DNA from: Jiangella anatolica | Lineage (GTDB): Bacteria > Actinomycetota > Actinomycetes > Jiangellales > Jiangellaceae | Direction: 5' to 3' | NCBI RefSeq assembly: GCF_003236295.1 | Contig: NZ_POTW01000022.1 | Span: forward strand, 17,625 to 81,624 | Length of the DNA: 64,000 nt | In this document: positions 9,801 through 17,473 of the stretch, in pieces | Layout: each line of letters opens with the position of its first letter | How positions within the stretch are numbered: the stretch's first letter is position 1 | The notes under the pieces: generated by a model | Databases searched by the model: none | What the model was told of the DNA's origin: nothing | The model's input: only the letters and a program-made list of their open reading frames with translations | Program-made: the position numbers and the translations under genes

Positions 9801-10039
9801 AACAGCGTGCCCAGCACCAGGGTGCCGAGCAGCGGAAGGAGGACCAGTGCCGCGACCCGTGAACGGACGCTGCGGTCGTGCAGGAAGGAATGCCAGAACG
9901 ACTGCGAGCGCTCCCCGTCGCCGCCCTCCTTCGCACGACCGGACTTCACGGCTGGGCGTTGGTCGGCTGGGCGCTGGGTCGCGCGCGCCCGCTTCGTGGC
10001 GCCGTCGTTGCTACGGCGTCCTCGGGCGGTCCGCGTCAT
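6878..10039 (-). CDS. cvnA: Conservon sensor histidine kinase-like protein with nitrate/sulfonate-sensing domain (CvnA-like)
   Basis: 1053 residues. A basic cytoplasmic N-terminus is followed by TM1 (about 62-81), an extracytoplasmic ~280-residue helical NIT-type sensing domain, TM2 (about 365-390), a HAMP-like linker, and a GHKL ATPase (ELIDNATEFS, DSGLGIPAG). A ~370-residue disordered Pro/Arg/Glu-rich tail follows, containing degenerate TGExR repeats (7.5-7.7 kb). I chose ATG 10037-10039 because GGAAGGATC precedes it and the upstream in-frame codons are unlike the family. A conventional phosphorylatable-His box is not obvious, as in other CvnA proteins. First gene of the conservon. Confidence 0.9.
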   Translation of the reverse strand: MTRTARGRRSNDGATKRARATQRPADQRPAVKSGRAKEGGDGERSQSFWHSFLHDRSVRSRVAALVLLPLLGTLVLGTLFFKNALDEASSASRTESLAEVGMVALTALEALQDERDTTGLAISADTVADGSVTAARENTDAALAALTSEIDERRGDDLGSSYESAVEAYEREVARLSANESNYRTQRDLNDPPFDAGGTSGYHRFAEVLQRLATASAAGTDDPTLARRISALADIAQAVESASMERGIVAYFLTPGEAADDTQRDQAIVLQGEQDLLLNGRFLRGLGFTEQARIYSNQIFIGDREITETRDDIAASANARTSKEEWWTASTNRLDALRDIQQEAGNTVLTLAADRTDSSRVTALFSALAVLAVLGLTVYLAIVVARSIIGPLRRLRASALETAQTQLPALVERVHKDGPVVARNLPDAVQAEGRDEIGQVATAFNDVHSTAVRVAAEQALLRQNLDTIVVNLSRRTQSLVDRQLGEIEGLEQRERDPDQLSTLFRIDHMATRVRRHAESLLVLAGVDEMRKHTSAAGVLDVVRTAVGEVEQYPRVKFGVMPTDLITAGAVDDIAHLLAELIDNATEFSAPATPVRVTSQPLLGGGLRLQVTDSGLGIPAGQLDELNERLRNVGDIDVAASRTLGLYVVARLAAKHGIQVRLEAVPEGGTAAQVDLPAHLILSPLDTSEGVIPPVPAEPVAQPSAALGDTWSLDPSPAPFRREDSSPALPVTSSALPRRDERSDETRFPAETPGRAGDSQPVDPAPAMDAGRPTWPSPEESRLRADTGESRIAPITGETRYAPGDTGEQRLTDTGSRRLADGRLTETGERRLSDTGERRFGAGEPARPPLPTRERQETRPEVRPPAAPPPAAPVPAAARSSLRAPEPTLPESDSPIYDSVASAWFSRSGSASNDWSSPADEGWRRAAEALRSAEEAASARAGQRDTEPISTAPQTGSGWAARETPPVPEPVAEAEPALSASGLPLRRRGASLVPGSIGELNETTERTRRPAAAAKDASNVASTLASLQRGVGRGREETGGWVPKRPSDPERSDS

Positions 10040-10142
10040 CGATGATCCTTCCTCTGTCGTCCCCCTTGGTCGCTCGCCAATGAGCGACTCGGGCCCCTCG
10101 TGGCCGCCGTCGTGCTCCGGGACGCACACGCGCCGCTAGACG

Positions 10143-10171
10143 ACGCTTGCTGCCCGGCAGCGTTCTGTCAA
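10143..10171 (-). promoter_or_regulatory. Candidate promoter of the conservon operon with palindromic spacer
   Basis: On the minus strand TTGACA (10171-10166) is followed 17 bases later by AAGCGT (10148-10143). The spacer contains the 13-base palindrome GCTGCCnGGCAGC (10149-10161), an operator-like position. The transcript would have a leader of about 100 bases before cvnA. The -10 is weak; inferred from sequence only. The remaining bases between 10172 and 10333 show nothing recognisable. Confidence 0.4.
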
Positions 10172-10333
10172 TAGGCGACCGATGGGTGAAACACCTCAAT
10201 CTGGCACACGATCCCACCGGAGCATGACGGAAATGGTAGACGAGCCACGTCAAACTGCCGCATCGCTGATGGGATTCTCATCCCGTTCGGCCGATCCGGG
10301 CTCGTCTCAACGCCCGGTCCGCCGGAACGCGAG

Positions 10334-10364
10334 GGAGCCGGCACCCCGTGGGGGCGCCGGCTCC
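10334..10364 (-). terminator. Terminator hairpin after ino1
   Basis: GGAGCCGGC (10334-10342) pairs perfectly with GCCGGCTCC (10356-10364), and the loop contains a further CCCC/GGGG pairing. It starts about 20 bases beyond the ino1 stop codon on the minus strand and has no T-tract, the usual actinobacterial form. Confidence 0.7.
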
Positions 10365-10384
10365 TGTCACCCGTGCGAGGCGCG

Positions 10385-11464
10385 TCAGCGCTCGGTCTCG
10401 CCGCGGATGAACTGCTCGACCTTCTCGCGGCAGACGTCGTCGGAGTACTGCTCCGGCGGCGACTTCATGAAGTAGGACGACGCGGAGAGGATCGGGCCGC
10501 CGACGCCGCGGTCCAGGGCGATCTTGGCCGCACGGATCGCGTCGATGACGATGCCGGCCGAGTTCGGCGAGTCCCACACCTCGAGCTTGTACTCCAGGCT
10601 CAGCGGGATGTCGCCGAAGTTGCGGCCCTCGAGCCGGATGAACGCCCACTTGCGGTCGTCGAGCCACGCGACGTAGTCCGACGGGCCGATGTGGACGTTG
10701 CGCGGCTCCAGGCCCTCGGCCAGCTGCGACGTGACCGACTGCGTCTTGGAGATCTTCTTGGACTCCAGCCGCTCGCGCTCGAGCATGTTCTTGAAGTCCA
10801 TGTTGCCGCCGACGTTGAGCTGGTAGGTCCGGTCGACGGTGACGCCGCGGTCCTCGAACAGCTTGGCCAGCACGCGGTGCGTGATGGTCGCGCCGATCTG
10901 CGACTTGATGTCGTCGCCGACGATCGGGACGCCGGCCGCGGTGAACTTGTCCGCCCACTCCTGGGTGCCGGCGATGAACACCGGCAGGCAGTTGACGAAC
11001 GCGACACCGGCGTCGATGGCGGCCTGCGCGTAGAACTTGGCCGCCTGCTCCGAGCCGACCGGCAGGTAGCAGACCAGCACGTCGACCTTCGCGGCCTTCA
11101 GCGCGGCGACGACGTCGACCGGCTGGCTCTCGTCCTCGACGATGGTCTCGCGGTAGTACTTGCCCAGGCCGTCCAGGGTGTGGCCGCGCTGGACGACGAC
11201 GCCCGTCGGCGGGACGTCGCAGATCTTGATGGTGTTGTTCTCGCTGGCGCCGATGGCGTCGGCGAGATCCTGTCCGACCTTCTTGGCGTCGACGTCGAAC
11301 GCGGCGACGAACTCGACGTCACGGACGTGGTAGTCGCCGAACTGAACGTGCATCAGACCGGGGACCTTCGTCGCCGGGTCGGCGTCACGGTAATAGTGCA
11401 CGCCCTGCACGAGCGAGGCGGCGCAGTTACCCACGCCGACGATGCCAACACGTACCGAGCTCAT
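10385..11464 (-). CDS. ino1: Inositol-3-phosphate synthase
   Basis: Converts glucose-6-phosphate to 1L-myo-inositol-3-phosphate using tightly bound NAD, supplying inositol for mycothiol and phosphatidylinositol. The 359-residue protein starts with the NAD-binding loop [12 protein letters not shown] (residues 8-19) and has the synthase core ([12 protein letters not shown], conserved [10 protein letters not shown] near the C-terminus). Length matches the short bacterial/archaeal form. Its ATG overlaps the padR stop by 4 bases (ATGA), so the pair is one transcript led by the regulator. The same padR-ino1 pairing is known in mycobacteria. Confidence 0.95.
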   Translation of the reverse strand: MSSVRVGIVGVGNCAASLVQGVHYYRDADPATKVPGLMHVQFGDYHVRDVEFVAAFDVDAKKVGQDLADAIGASENNTIKICDVPPTGVVVQRGHTLDGLGKYYRETIVEDESQPVDVVAALKAAKVDVLVCYLPVGSEQAAKFYAQAAIDAGVAFVNCLPVFIAGTQEWADKFTAAGVPIVGDDIKSQIGATITHRVLAKLFEDRGVTVDRTYQLNVGGNMDFKNMLERERLESKKISKTQSVTSQLAEGLEPRNVHIGPSDYVAWLDDRKWAFIRLEGRNFGDIPLSLEYKLEVWDSPNSAGIVIDAIRAAKIALDRGVGGPILSASSYFMKSPPEQYSDDVCREKVEQFIRGETER

Positions 11465-12108
11465 CGGCCGATCTCTCCTTCGTTTCCGGTGGGGGGCGCC
11501 GGTGGCTCACCGGCCCCTGGGGTGGGCATGGCGCCCGGTGGCGCGTCGATCGAGCGCCGTTCCGCGCTGATCAGGTCGTCGAGCCACTTGACCTCGCGCT
11601 CGACCGACTCCAGGCCGTGTCGCTGGAGCTCCAGCGTGTAGGCGTCGAGTCGTTCACGGGTGCGCGACAGCGCCGAGCGGAACTGGTCGAGCTTGTCCTG
11701 CAGCCGGCCACGCCGGCCGATGAGGATCCGCATGCGGGTATCGGCGTCGGCCTTGCCGAAGAACGCGAAGTGCACGCCGAAGTGCTCGTCCTCCCAGGCC
11801 GAGGGCCCGGTGTGGGTGAGCAGCTCGGCGAATCGCTCCTTGCCCTCCGGTGTGAGCCGGTAGGCGATGCGGCCGCGGCGCCCGCTGCGGTGCGGGCCCG
11901 GCGTCACCAGGGTGCCGGCGGGCTCGTCCTCAGCCAGGTAGTTCTGCCGGACCATCGCCTTGAGGGTCGGATACAAGGTGCCGTACGAGAAGGCTCGCCC
12001 CCACCCCAGCAGCGAGTTCACCCTCTTGCGCAACTCGTAGCCGTGCAGCGGCGCGTCATGGAGCAGGCCCAGGATGGCCAGCTCCAACGCCTCTGCCCGC
12101 TTGCCCAC
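11461..12108 (-). CDS. PadR family transcriptional regulator, 215 aa
   Basis: N-terminal winged helix ([20 protein letters not shown], residues 6-25) followed by the PadR wing ([18 protein letters not shown]) and a long C-terminal dimerisation helix region. The tail is Pro/Gly-rich. The start is GTG 12108 with AAGGGAG upstream. It is co-transcribed with ino1 through a 4-base overlap, and a perfect palindrome (12141-12159) lies in its promoter region, so it probably autoregulates and controls ino1. Confidence 0.9.
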   Translation of the reverse strand: MGKRAEALELAILGLLHDAPLHGYELRKRVNSLLGWGRAFSYGTLYPTLKAMVRQNYLAEDEPAGTLVTPGPHRSGRRGRIAYRLTPEGKERFAELLTHTGPSAWEDEHFGVHFAFFGKADADTRMRILIGRRGRLQDKLDQFRSALSRTRERLDAYTLELQRHGLESVEREVKWLDDLISAERRSIDAPPGAMPTPGAGEPPAPPTGNEGEIGR

Positions 12109-12140
12109 GAGGTACGCTCCCTTGCATCATTGTCAGCTCG

Positions 12141-12159
12141 ATGTATCGAACCGATACAT
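12141..12159. promoter_or_regulatory. Palindromic operator, probably for PadR
   Basis: ATGTATCG (12141-12148) and CGATACAT (12152-12159) are perfect inverted repeats around AAC. The outer ATGT...ACAT agrees with the half-sites reported for PadR-type regulators. It is 33 bases upstream of the padR start. Binding is inferred from position and symmetry. Confidence 0.7.
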
Positions 12160-12375
12160 CAGGACGATAGGGCGTCCCGGGCGCGAAGTGCAAGTGACCG
12201 GTCCGCATCGGTGTGACCGGTGTGACGGGTGGGTCGATTTGTGCGGGTTTGAACCGGCTGGGACGAGAGCAGGATTGGCGTGATCGACCATGGAGCGTCG
12301 TAGGCTCTGCATGAATCCGGGGCGCGTCAGCGCGCGCACCGGGCTGCCGATGTCCCCGACCCGACCGGGAACTCA

Positions 12376-14787
12376 GTGACCAACCAAGGGCGACGACGCG
12401 CGGGTGACCGCGCGCGCAACGCCGCGTCCAAGACGGCGCGTCCGCGGACGGCCGCGTCTGCCGGCGCGGTGCCGTCGGCGACCCCGGAACGCGGCGCGCG
12501 CCGCTACGCCGCCGGTCGCAACGGCAAGAAGGACGGCAAGGGCCGCCGCAGGGGCTGGCGCCGATTCGTCTCCTGGAAGGCATTCGGCCTCTACGCGCTC
12601 GGCATGATGCTGCTCGGCGTCGCCGGCGTCAGCATCGCCTACGCGATGACGGACATCCCGGAGGCCAACGCGTTCGCCCGGTCCGAGGCGTCCATCGTCT
12701 ACTGGAACGACGGCGAGACCGAGCTGGGCCGGTTCAGCGCCGAGAACCGCGAGACCGTCGACATCTCCGAGATCCCGCAGGCCTGCCAGGACGCCGTGGT
12801 GGCGGCCGAGGACCGCAGCTTCTACGAGAACAGCGGCTTCGACCCGGTCGGCATCGTCCGCGCGGGCATCGGCTACATCCGCAACAACGGGTCGACGGCG
12901 GCCGGCGGCGGCTCGACCATCACGCAGCAGTACGTCAAGAACTACTACCTGACGCAGGAACAGACGCCGACCCGCAAGATCCAGGAGATCTTCATCTCGG
13001 TGAAGATCGACCGGCAGATGGACAAGGACGACATCCTCGCCGCGTACCTCAACACGATCTGGTTCGGCCGCAGCGGCCTCTACGGCATTCAGACCGCGTC
13101 GCGCTCGTACTACGGCAAGCCGGTTTCCGAGCTCAACGTCGCCGAGTGCGCCGGGCTGGCCGGCATCCTGCGTTCGCCGCCGCGCTACGACCCGACGGTC
13201 GGCCCGGAGAACACCGAGCGGTTCAACAACCGGTTCCAGTACGTCGTCGACGGCATGGTCGAGATCGGCGCGCTGGACGAGGCGACGGCGGCGACGCTGG
13301 TCCCGCCGGCCGTCGTGCCCGAGCAGAGCACCAACCGCTACGGCGGCCCCAACGGCTACCTGCTGCGGCAGGTCCGCGAGGAGCTGCTCGACAACGGCTT
13401 CACCGAGGAGCAGATCGACACCGGCGGCCTGCGCATCACCACGACGTTCGACCCGCAGGCCCAGGCCGCGGCGATCGCCGCGGTCGACGCGGAGCGGCCG
13501 AAGGAGAACGCCGAGGGCGTGCGGGTCGGTCTCGCGGCGGTGACGCCCGGCGACGGCGCCGTCGTCGCGATGTACGGCGGGCCGGACTACGTCGCGCAGC
13601 CGTTCAACGACGCCATCGCCGCCTCCGTCCAGGGCGGGTCGGCGGTGAAGCCATTCACGCTGGCTGCGGCGCTGGAGCAGGGCATCTCGCTGGAGAGCCG
13701 GTACTCCGGCAACACGCTCACCGACCCGATCCTCGGCCCGCCGGTGCACAACCAGGGCGACGAGGAGTATGGCGAGGCGGTCGACCTCGTCACCGCGACC
13801 GAGAGCTCGATGAACACCGCCTTCGTCGACCTCGCGATGGACATCGGCCCCGACACCATCGTCGACACCCAGTTGGCCGCCGGCCTGTCCTACGCGGCCG
13901 ACGAGGAGGCGGACCTGCGGCAGAACCCGCGCGTCACCATCGGCATCGGGCACGTCCGGCCGATCGACATGGCCGAGTCGTACGCCACGCTCGCGGCCGG
14001 CGGGCGGCACGCCGACTGGTACACCGTCCGCTCGGTCAGCGAGCCCGGCGGCAACGTCCCCTACCGCGTCGAGCCGGCCCCCGAGTCGGTGCTCGATCCC
14101 GGGGTCGTCGCCGACACCACCTACGCGCTGACGCAGGTGGTCGAGAACGGCAGCGGCAGCGAGGCGCAGGAGCTGGGCCGGCCGGCCGCCGGCAAGACCG
14201 GGACGCACGAGGACCTGACCGCGTGGTTCTCCGGCTACACGCCGCAGCTCGCGGCGAGCGTCGCGATCTTCCGCGGCGACGGCGAGACCGCCGGGACCGT
14301 GTCTCTCGACGGCGTCGAGGGCTTCGAGACGTTCACCGGTGGCCGCTTCCCGGCCCGCATCTGGACCGCGTTCATGCGCGGCGCGCTGGAGGGCATGGAG
14401 GTCGAGGAGTTCCCCGAGCCGGCCGAGGTCGGCGAGCCGGTCAACCCGACGCCGACCCCCACGCCCACGCCGACGCCGACCGAGGACTCCGGCGACGAGA
14501 ACGGCGACAACGGCGACGGCAACGGCGACGGTGGCGACGGCAACGGCGATGAGAACGGTGGCGACGGCAACGGCGACGGCGGCGGCGGCGACGACGAGAG
14601 CGGCAACGAGTGGGGCGGCGTCGACCCCGAGGAGCCCTCGCCGGAGCCATCGGAGACCCCGTCCGACGAGCCGACCGAGGAGCCCTCGCCCACGGAGGAC
14701 CCGCCCGGCAACGAGTGGGGCGACGCCAACGGTGGCGGAGGCGGCGGTGGCGGCGGTGGCGGGCCCGGCGGGGATCGCTCACCGTAG
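12376..14787 (+). CDS. Bifunctional class A penicillin-binding protein (transglycosylase/transpeptidase), 803 aa
   Basis: Polymerises and cross-links peptidoglycan. It has a basic cytoplasmic N-terminus (1-67), one TM (about 68-90), and a GT51 glycosyltransferase with catalytic Glu145 in EDRSFYENSGFD. The transpeptidase has SxxK as Ser422-Ala-Val-Lys425, SxN as Ser478-Met-Asn480 and KTG at 607-609. From about residue 690 the protein turns into (TP)n then Gly/Asp/Asn/Glu-rich repeats to the end, a disordered extracytoplasmic tail. GTG 12376 fits the family. It occupies the ponA position of the mycobacterial order. A TAGGCT box at 12301-12306 may be its -10. Confidence 0.95.
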   Translation: MTNQGRRRAGDRARNAASKTARPRTAASAGAVPSATPERGARRYAAGRNGKKDGKGRRRGWRRFVSWKAFGLYALGMMLLGVAGVSIAYAMTDIPEANAFARSEASIVYWNDGETELGRFSAENRETVDISEIPQACQDAVVAAEDRSFYENSGFDPVGIVRAGIGYIRNNGSTAAGGGSTITQQYVKNYYLTQEQTPTRKIQEIFISVKIDRQMDKDDILAAYLNTIWFGRSGLYGIQTASRSYYGKPVSELNVAECAGLAGILRSPPRYDPTVGPENTERFNNRFQYVVDGMVEIGALDEATAATLVPPAVVPEQSTNRYGGPNGYLLRQVREELLDNGFTEEQIDTGGLRITTTFDPQAQAAAIAAVDAERPKENAEGVRVGLAAVTPGDGAVVAMYGGPDYVAQPFNDAIAASVQGGSAVKPFTLAAALEQGISLESRYSGNTLTDPILGPPVHNQGDEEYGEAVDLVTATESSMNTAFVDLAMDIGPDTIVDTQLAAGLSYAADEEADLRQNPRVTIGIGHVRPIDMAESYATLAAGGRHADWYTVRSVSEPGGNVPYRVEPAPESVLDPGVVADTTYALTQVVENGSGSEAQELGRPAAGKTGTHEDLTAWFSGYTPQLAASVAIFRGDGETAGTVSLDGVEGFETFTGGRFPARIWTAFMRGALEGMEVEEFPEPAEVGEPVNPTPTPTPTPTPTEDSGDENGDNGDGNGDGGDGNGDENGGDGNGDGGGGDDESGNEWGGVDPEEPSPEPSETPSDEPTEEPSPTEDPPGNEWGDANGGGGGGGGGGGPGGDRSP

Positions 14788-14841
14788 CGCGCGGCCCGTC
14801 GCTGTGACCCGCGGCACGGGCGCCGTCTAGGCTGTCGCAAC

Positions 14842-16227
14842 GTGTCCGAGTCGCCCGCCGCGCCGAGCCGGGACGACCCCGTCGTCAGAGGGCTGAGCGA
14901 GGCGGTCGGTGGGCCGTTGGGCCGCCGGGCTGCCGCGCGGCGGCGCTGGTGGGGCCCGGTGCGCATCGCGCTGCTGGTCGCCGTCGTCGTGCTGGCCGTC
15001 GGCTTCCTGGCCGACGAGCCGTGCCGGTCGGCGGGCTGGGCCGACCGCGCGGACCGGTCGATGTGGACGTCGCTGTGCTACAGCGACGTCGCGTTCCTGT
15101 ACCGCGAGCGCGGCCTGGTCGACGGGCTGGTGGTGTACCGCGACAGCCTGCTGGAGTACCCGGTGCTCACCGGCGCGGTCATGCAGGCGACGGCGGCCGC
15201 GGCGGCGGGGCTGTACGACGCGTTCGGCGGCGACGGCGGCCTGCCGCCGGCGATCGCGGAGAGCGTCGTGTTCTTCGACCTCACCGCCGTGCTGATGGCA
15301 ATCTGCGCCATCGGCGTCGTGGTCGCGACGGCCCGGACGGTGCCGCGCCGCCCCTGGGACGGCGTGCTGGTGGCGGCGTCGCCGTTGCTGCTGCTCAGCG
15401 CGTACGTGAACTGGGACCTGCTCGCGGTGCTCGCGACGTCGCTGGCGATCTGGGCGTGGTCGCGTGAGCGGCCGGTGCTGGCCGGCGTGCTGATCGGACT
15501 CGGCGCCGCGCTGAAGCTGTACCCGGCGCTGCTGCTCGGCGTGCTGGTGCTGGTGGCGCTGCGGTCGCCGGAACGACGGGCGGCGCTGCGCGACGCCGCG
15601 CTGGCCGTCGTCGCCGCCGTCGCCGCGTGGTCGGCGACGAACCTGCCGGTGGCGTGGTGGGCGCCGGACGGCTGGCGGGAGTTCTTCACGTTCAACGCCG
15701 ACCGCGCCGCCGACTTCGGCTCCACCTGGTTCGCGGTGGACCTGCTGGCGCCGGACCTGCTGCCGGAGTTCATCGACTCGCTCGTGGTGCTGGCCGCGGC
15801 GGTGGCGCTGCTGCTGATCGCCGCGCTGGCCCTGACGGCGCCGGCCCCGCCCCGCGTCGCCCAGCTGGCCTTTCTCGCCGTCGCCGCGTTCCTGCTGGTG
15901 AACAAGGTGTGGTCGCCGCAGTACTCACTGTGGCTGCTGCCGCTGGCGGTGCTGGCGCGGCCGCGGGTGCGCGACCTGGCGGTCTGGCAGGTCGCCGAGG
16001 TCGTCTACTTCGTGCTCGTCTGGCGCTTCCTGGCCACGCTCTACGACCCGTCGGCGCCGCTGCTGACCAACGACCAGTACGCGCTGGCCATCCTGCTGCG
16101 GATCGCTGGGCTGCTCTGGCTCGTTGGGATGGTCGTGCGCGACATCCGCCGTCCCGAGGAGGACCCCGTCCGCCCGTTCCTGGCGCTGTACGGTGCGCGG
16201 CACCGCCGGCGGGTGGTGCCGGCATGA
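14842..16227 (+). CDS. Glycosyltransferase 87 family integral membrane protein, 461 aa
   Basis: Multi-pass membrane protein (about ten hydrophobic segments) of the GT-C fold. The first periplasmic loop carries acidic residues after TM1 (DVAFLYRERG, VYRDSLLEYP), as expected for the Asp-containing catalytic loop of polyprenyl-phosphate-mannose-dependent transferases. GTG 14842 sits a few bases after a TAGGCT -10 box (14828-14833), so it is probably leaderless. In mycobacteria the homologous position is also a GT87 gene next to ponA. The sugar acceptor is unknown; lipoglycan or arabinan synthesis is the family role. It overlaps the next gene by ATGA. Confidence 0.85.
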   Translation: MSESPAAPSRDDPVVRGLSEAVGGPLGRRAAARRRWWGPVRIALLVAVVVLAVGFLADEPCRSAGWADRADRSMWTSLCYSDVAFLYRERGLVDGLVVYRDSLLEYPVLTGAVMQATAAAAAGLYDAFGGDGGLPPAIAESVVFFDLTAVLMAICAIGVVVATARTVPRRPWDGVLVAASPLLLLSAYVNWDLLAVLATSLAIWAWSRERPVLAGVLIGLGAALKLYPALLLGVLVLVALRSPERRAALRDAALAVVAAVAAWSATNLPVAWWAPDGWREFFTFNADRAADFGSTWFAVDLLAPDLLPEFIDSLVVLAAAVALLLIAALALTAPAPPRVAQLAFLAVAAFLLVNKVWSPQYSLWLLPLAVLARPRVRDLAVWQVAEVVYFVLVWRFLATLYDPSAPLLTNDQYALAILLRIAGLLWLVGMVVRDIRRPEEDPVRPFLALYGARHRRRVVPA

Positions 16228-17366
16228 CGGCGCGCACGCCGGCCGAGCGGCTGCTGCCGGTCGACCGCGACTCGCTGGGCGTCTGGCTGGCCAGCCGGGT
16301 CTCGCTGTGGGTGATCGCCGCCGCCTCCGGCTGGATGTTCGTCGCCCAGGGCCAGGACGTCGTCCCGGCGCTGGACCGATGGCAGCAGTGGGACTTCTGG
16401 CACTACGCCGGCATCGCGATCCACGGCTACGGCGGCCAGCCCACCGGTGTGCCGAACGAGGCGTTCTTCCCCGGCTTCCCGGCGCTGCTGTGGTTCGGCG
16501 CCGAGCTGGGCCTGCGTCACGTCACCGCCGGGTTGATCGTGTCGCTGCTGGCCGGCGCCGTGGCCGCGGTGGCGCTGGGGCGCATCGGCGAACTCGAGGG
16601 CGGCCAGCGGATCGGCCGGCTCACCGTCCTGGTGTGGGCGGTCTCGCCCTCGGCGGTGTTCCTCGCCGCGCCGTACACCGAGTCGCTCTTCCTCGCCTGC
16701 GCGTTCCCGGCCTGGCTGGCAGCGCGGCGGCAGCACTGGCTGGCCGCCGGCGTGCTGACGGCGCTGTCGTGCACCGTGCGCGTCAGCGGGCTGTTCCTGG
16801 CCGCCGCGATCGCCGTCCAGTGGCTGACGACGCGGCGCGAGGCGATCGAGCGGTCCGGGCAGCCGTGGTGGTCGGGCCTGGGCTGGCTGTTCCTGCCGTT
16901 GGTCCCGCTGCTGGCGTGGTCGGTGTACCTGGAGTCCGAGACCGGCGACTGGCTGGCCTGGCTGCATGCCCAGGCCGAGGGCTGGGACCGGCACTTCAGC
17001 TGGCCGTGGACGGCGTTCGACACGACCTGGCAGGCGGCCTACGGCGGCACCCAGACACCCGGGTTCGCCTGGATGTTCCGCGCCGAGCTGGTCGCCATGC
17101 TGGTCGGCGTCGTGCTGACCGCCGCGCTGCTGTGGTGGCGCCGCTGGGGCGAGGCGACCTGGGTCGGCCTGCAGGTCGTCGCGTTCGGCACGTCGACGTG
17201 GTTCTTCTCGGTCCCGCGGGCGACGCTGCTGTGGTGGCCGCTGTGGGTGACGATCGCCCTGCTGGCGGCGCGCCGTCGCTGGGTGCTGTGGGCCTATCTC
17301 GCGGTTTCGGTGCCGTTGATGTCGGTGTGGGCCGCTGCCTATCTGACCGGGCGCTGGGCCGGCTGA
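16224..17366 (+). CDS. Mannosyltransferase-family (PIG-V-like) membrane protein, 380 aa
   Basis: GT-C-like membrane protein with about nine transmembrane helices. The first extracytoplasmic loop contains WQQWDFWHY with a Trp-Asp pair, followed by NEAFFPGFPAL, a motif set I associate with bacterial PIG-V-like mannosyltransferases. ATG 16224 overlaps the GT87 stop by 4 bases, indicating coupled translation and a joint job in envelope glycan or glycoprotein mannosylation. Substrate not determinable from sequence. Confidence 0.8.
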   Translation: MTARTPAERLLPVDRDSLGVWLASRVSLWVIAAASGWMFVAQGQDVVPALDRWQQWDFWHYAGIAIHGYGGQPTGVPNEAFFPGFPALLWFGAELGLRHVTAGLIVSLLAGAVAAVALGRIGELEGGQRIGRLTVLVWAVSPSAVFLAAPYTESLFLACAFPAWLAARRQHWLAAGVLTALSCTVRVSGLFLAAAIAVQWLTTRREAIERSGQPWWSGLGWLFLPLVPLLAWSVYLESETGDWLAWLHAQAEGWDRHFSWPWTAFDTTWQAAYGGTQTPGFAWMFRAELVAMLVGVVLTAALLWWRRWGEATWVGLQVVAFGTSTWFFSVPRATLLWWPLWVTIALLAARRRWVLWAYLAVSVPLMSVWAAAYLTGRWAG

Positions 17367-17376
17367 CCCCCGAGCC

Positions 17377-17409
17377 GTTCACCCACGCGTGCCGGAGGGT
17401 TCACCCCGC
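17377..17409 (+). promoter_or_regulatory. PHO box (PhoP-type direct repeats) upstream of phoD
   Basis: GTTCACCCACG (17377-17387) and GTTCACCCCGC (17399-17409) are 11-base units spaced exactly 22 bases apart, with a degenerate middle unit. This is the tandem GTTCACC arrangement of actinobacterial PhoP operators. It lies 64 bases before the phoD start, so phosphate-starvation control is likely. Confidence 0.75.
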
Positions 17410-17473
17410 ACACCAATATCGGCCATGACCGTAATGTTGCCTGCACGAGAAGCACCCGACCAGGGAGGTTCTC

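Noticed and set aside
12373..14208. A 611-codon minus-strand frame antisense to the PBP
   Set aside because: The PBP frame contains every catalytic motif; the antisense frame has none.
14446..14600. Possible CRISPR or tandem DNA repeat array
   Set aside because: The repeats are codon-level low complexity inside the PBP tail, with no spacers.
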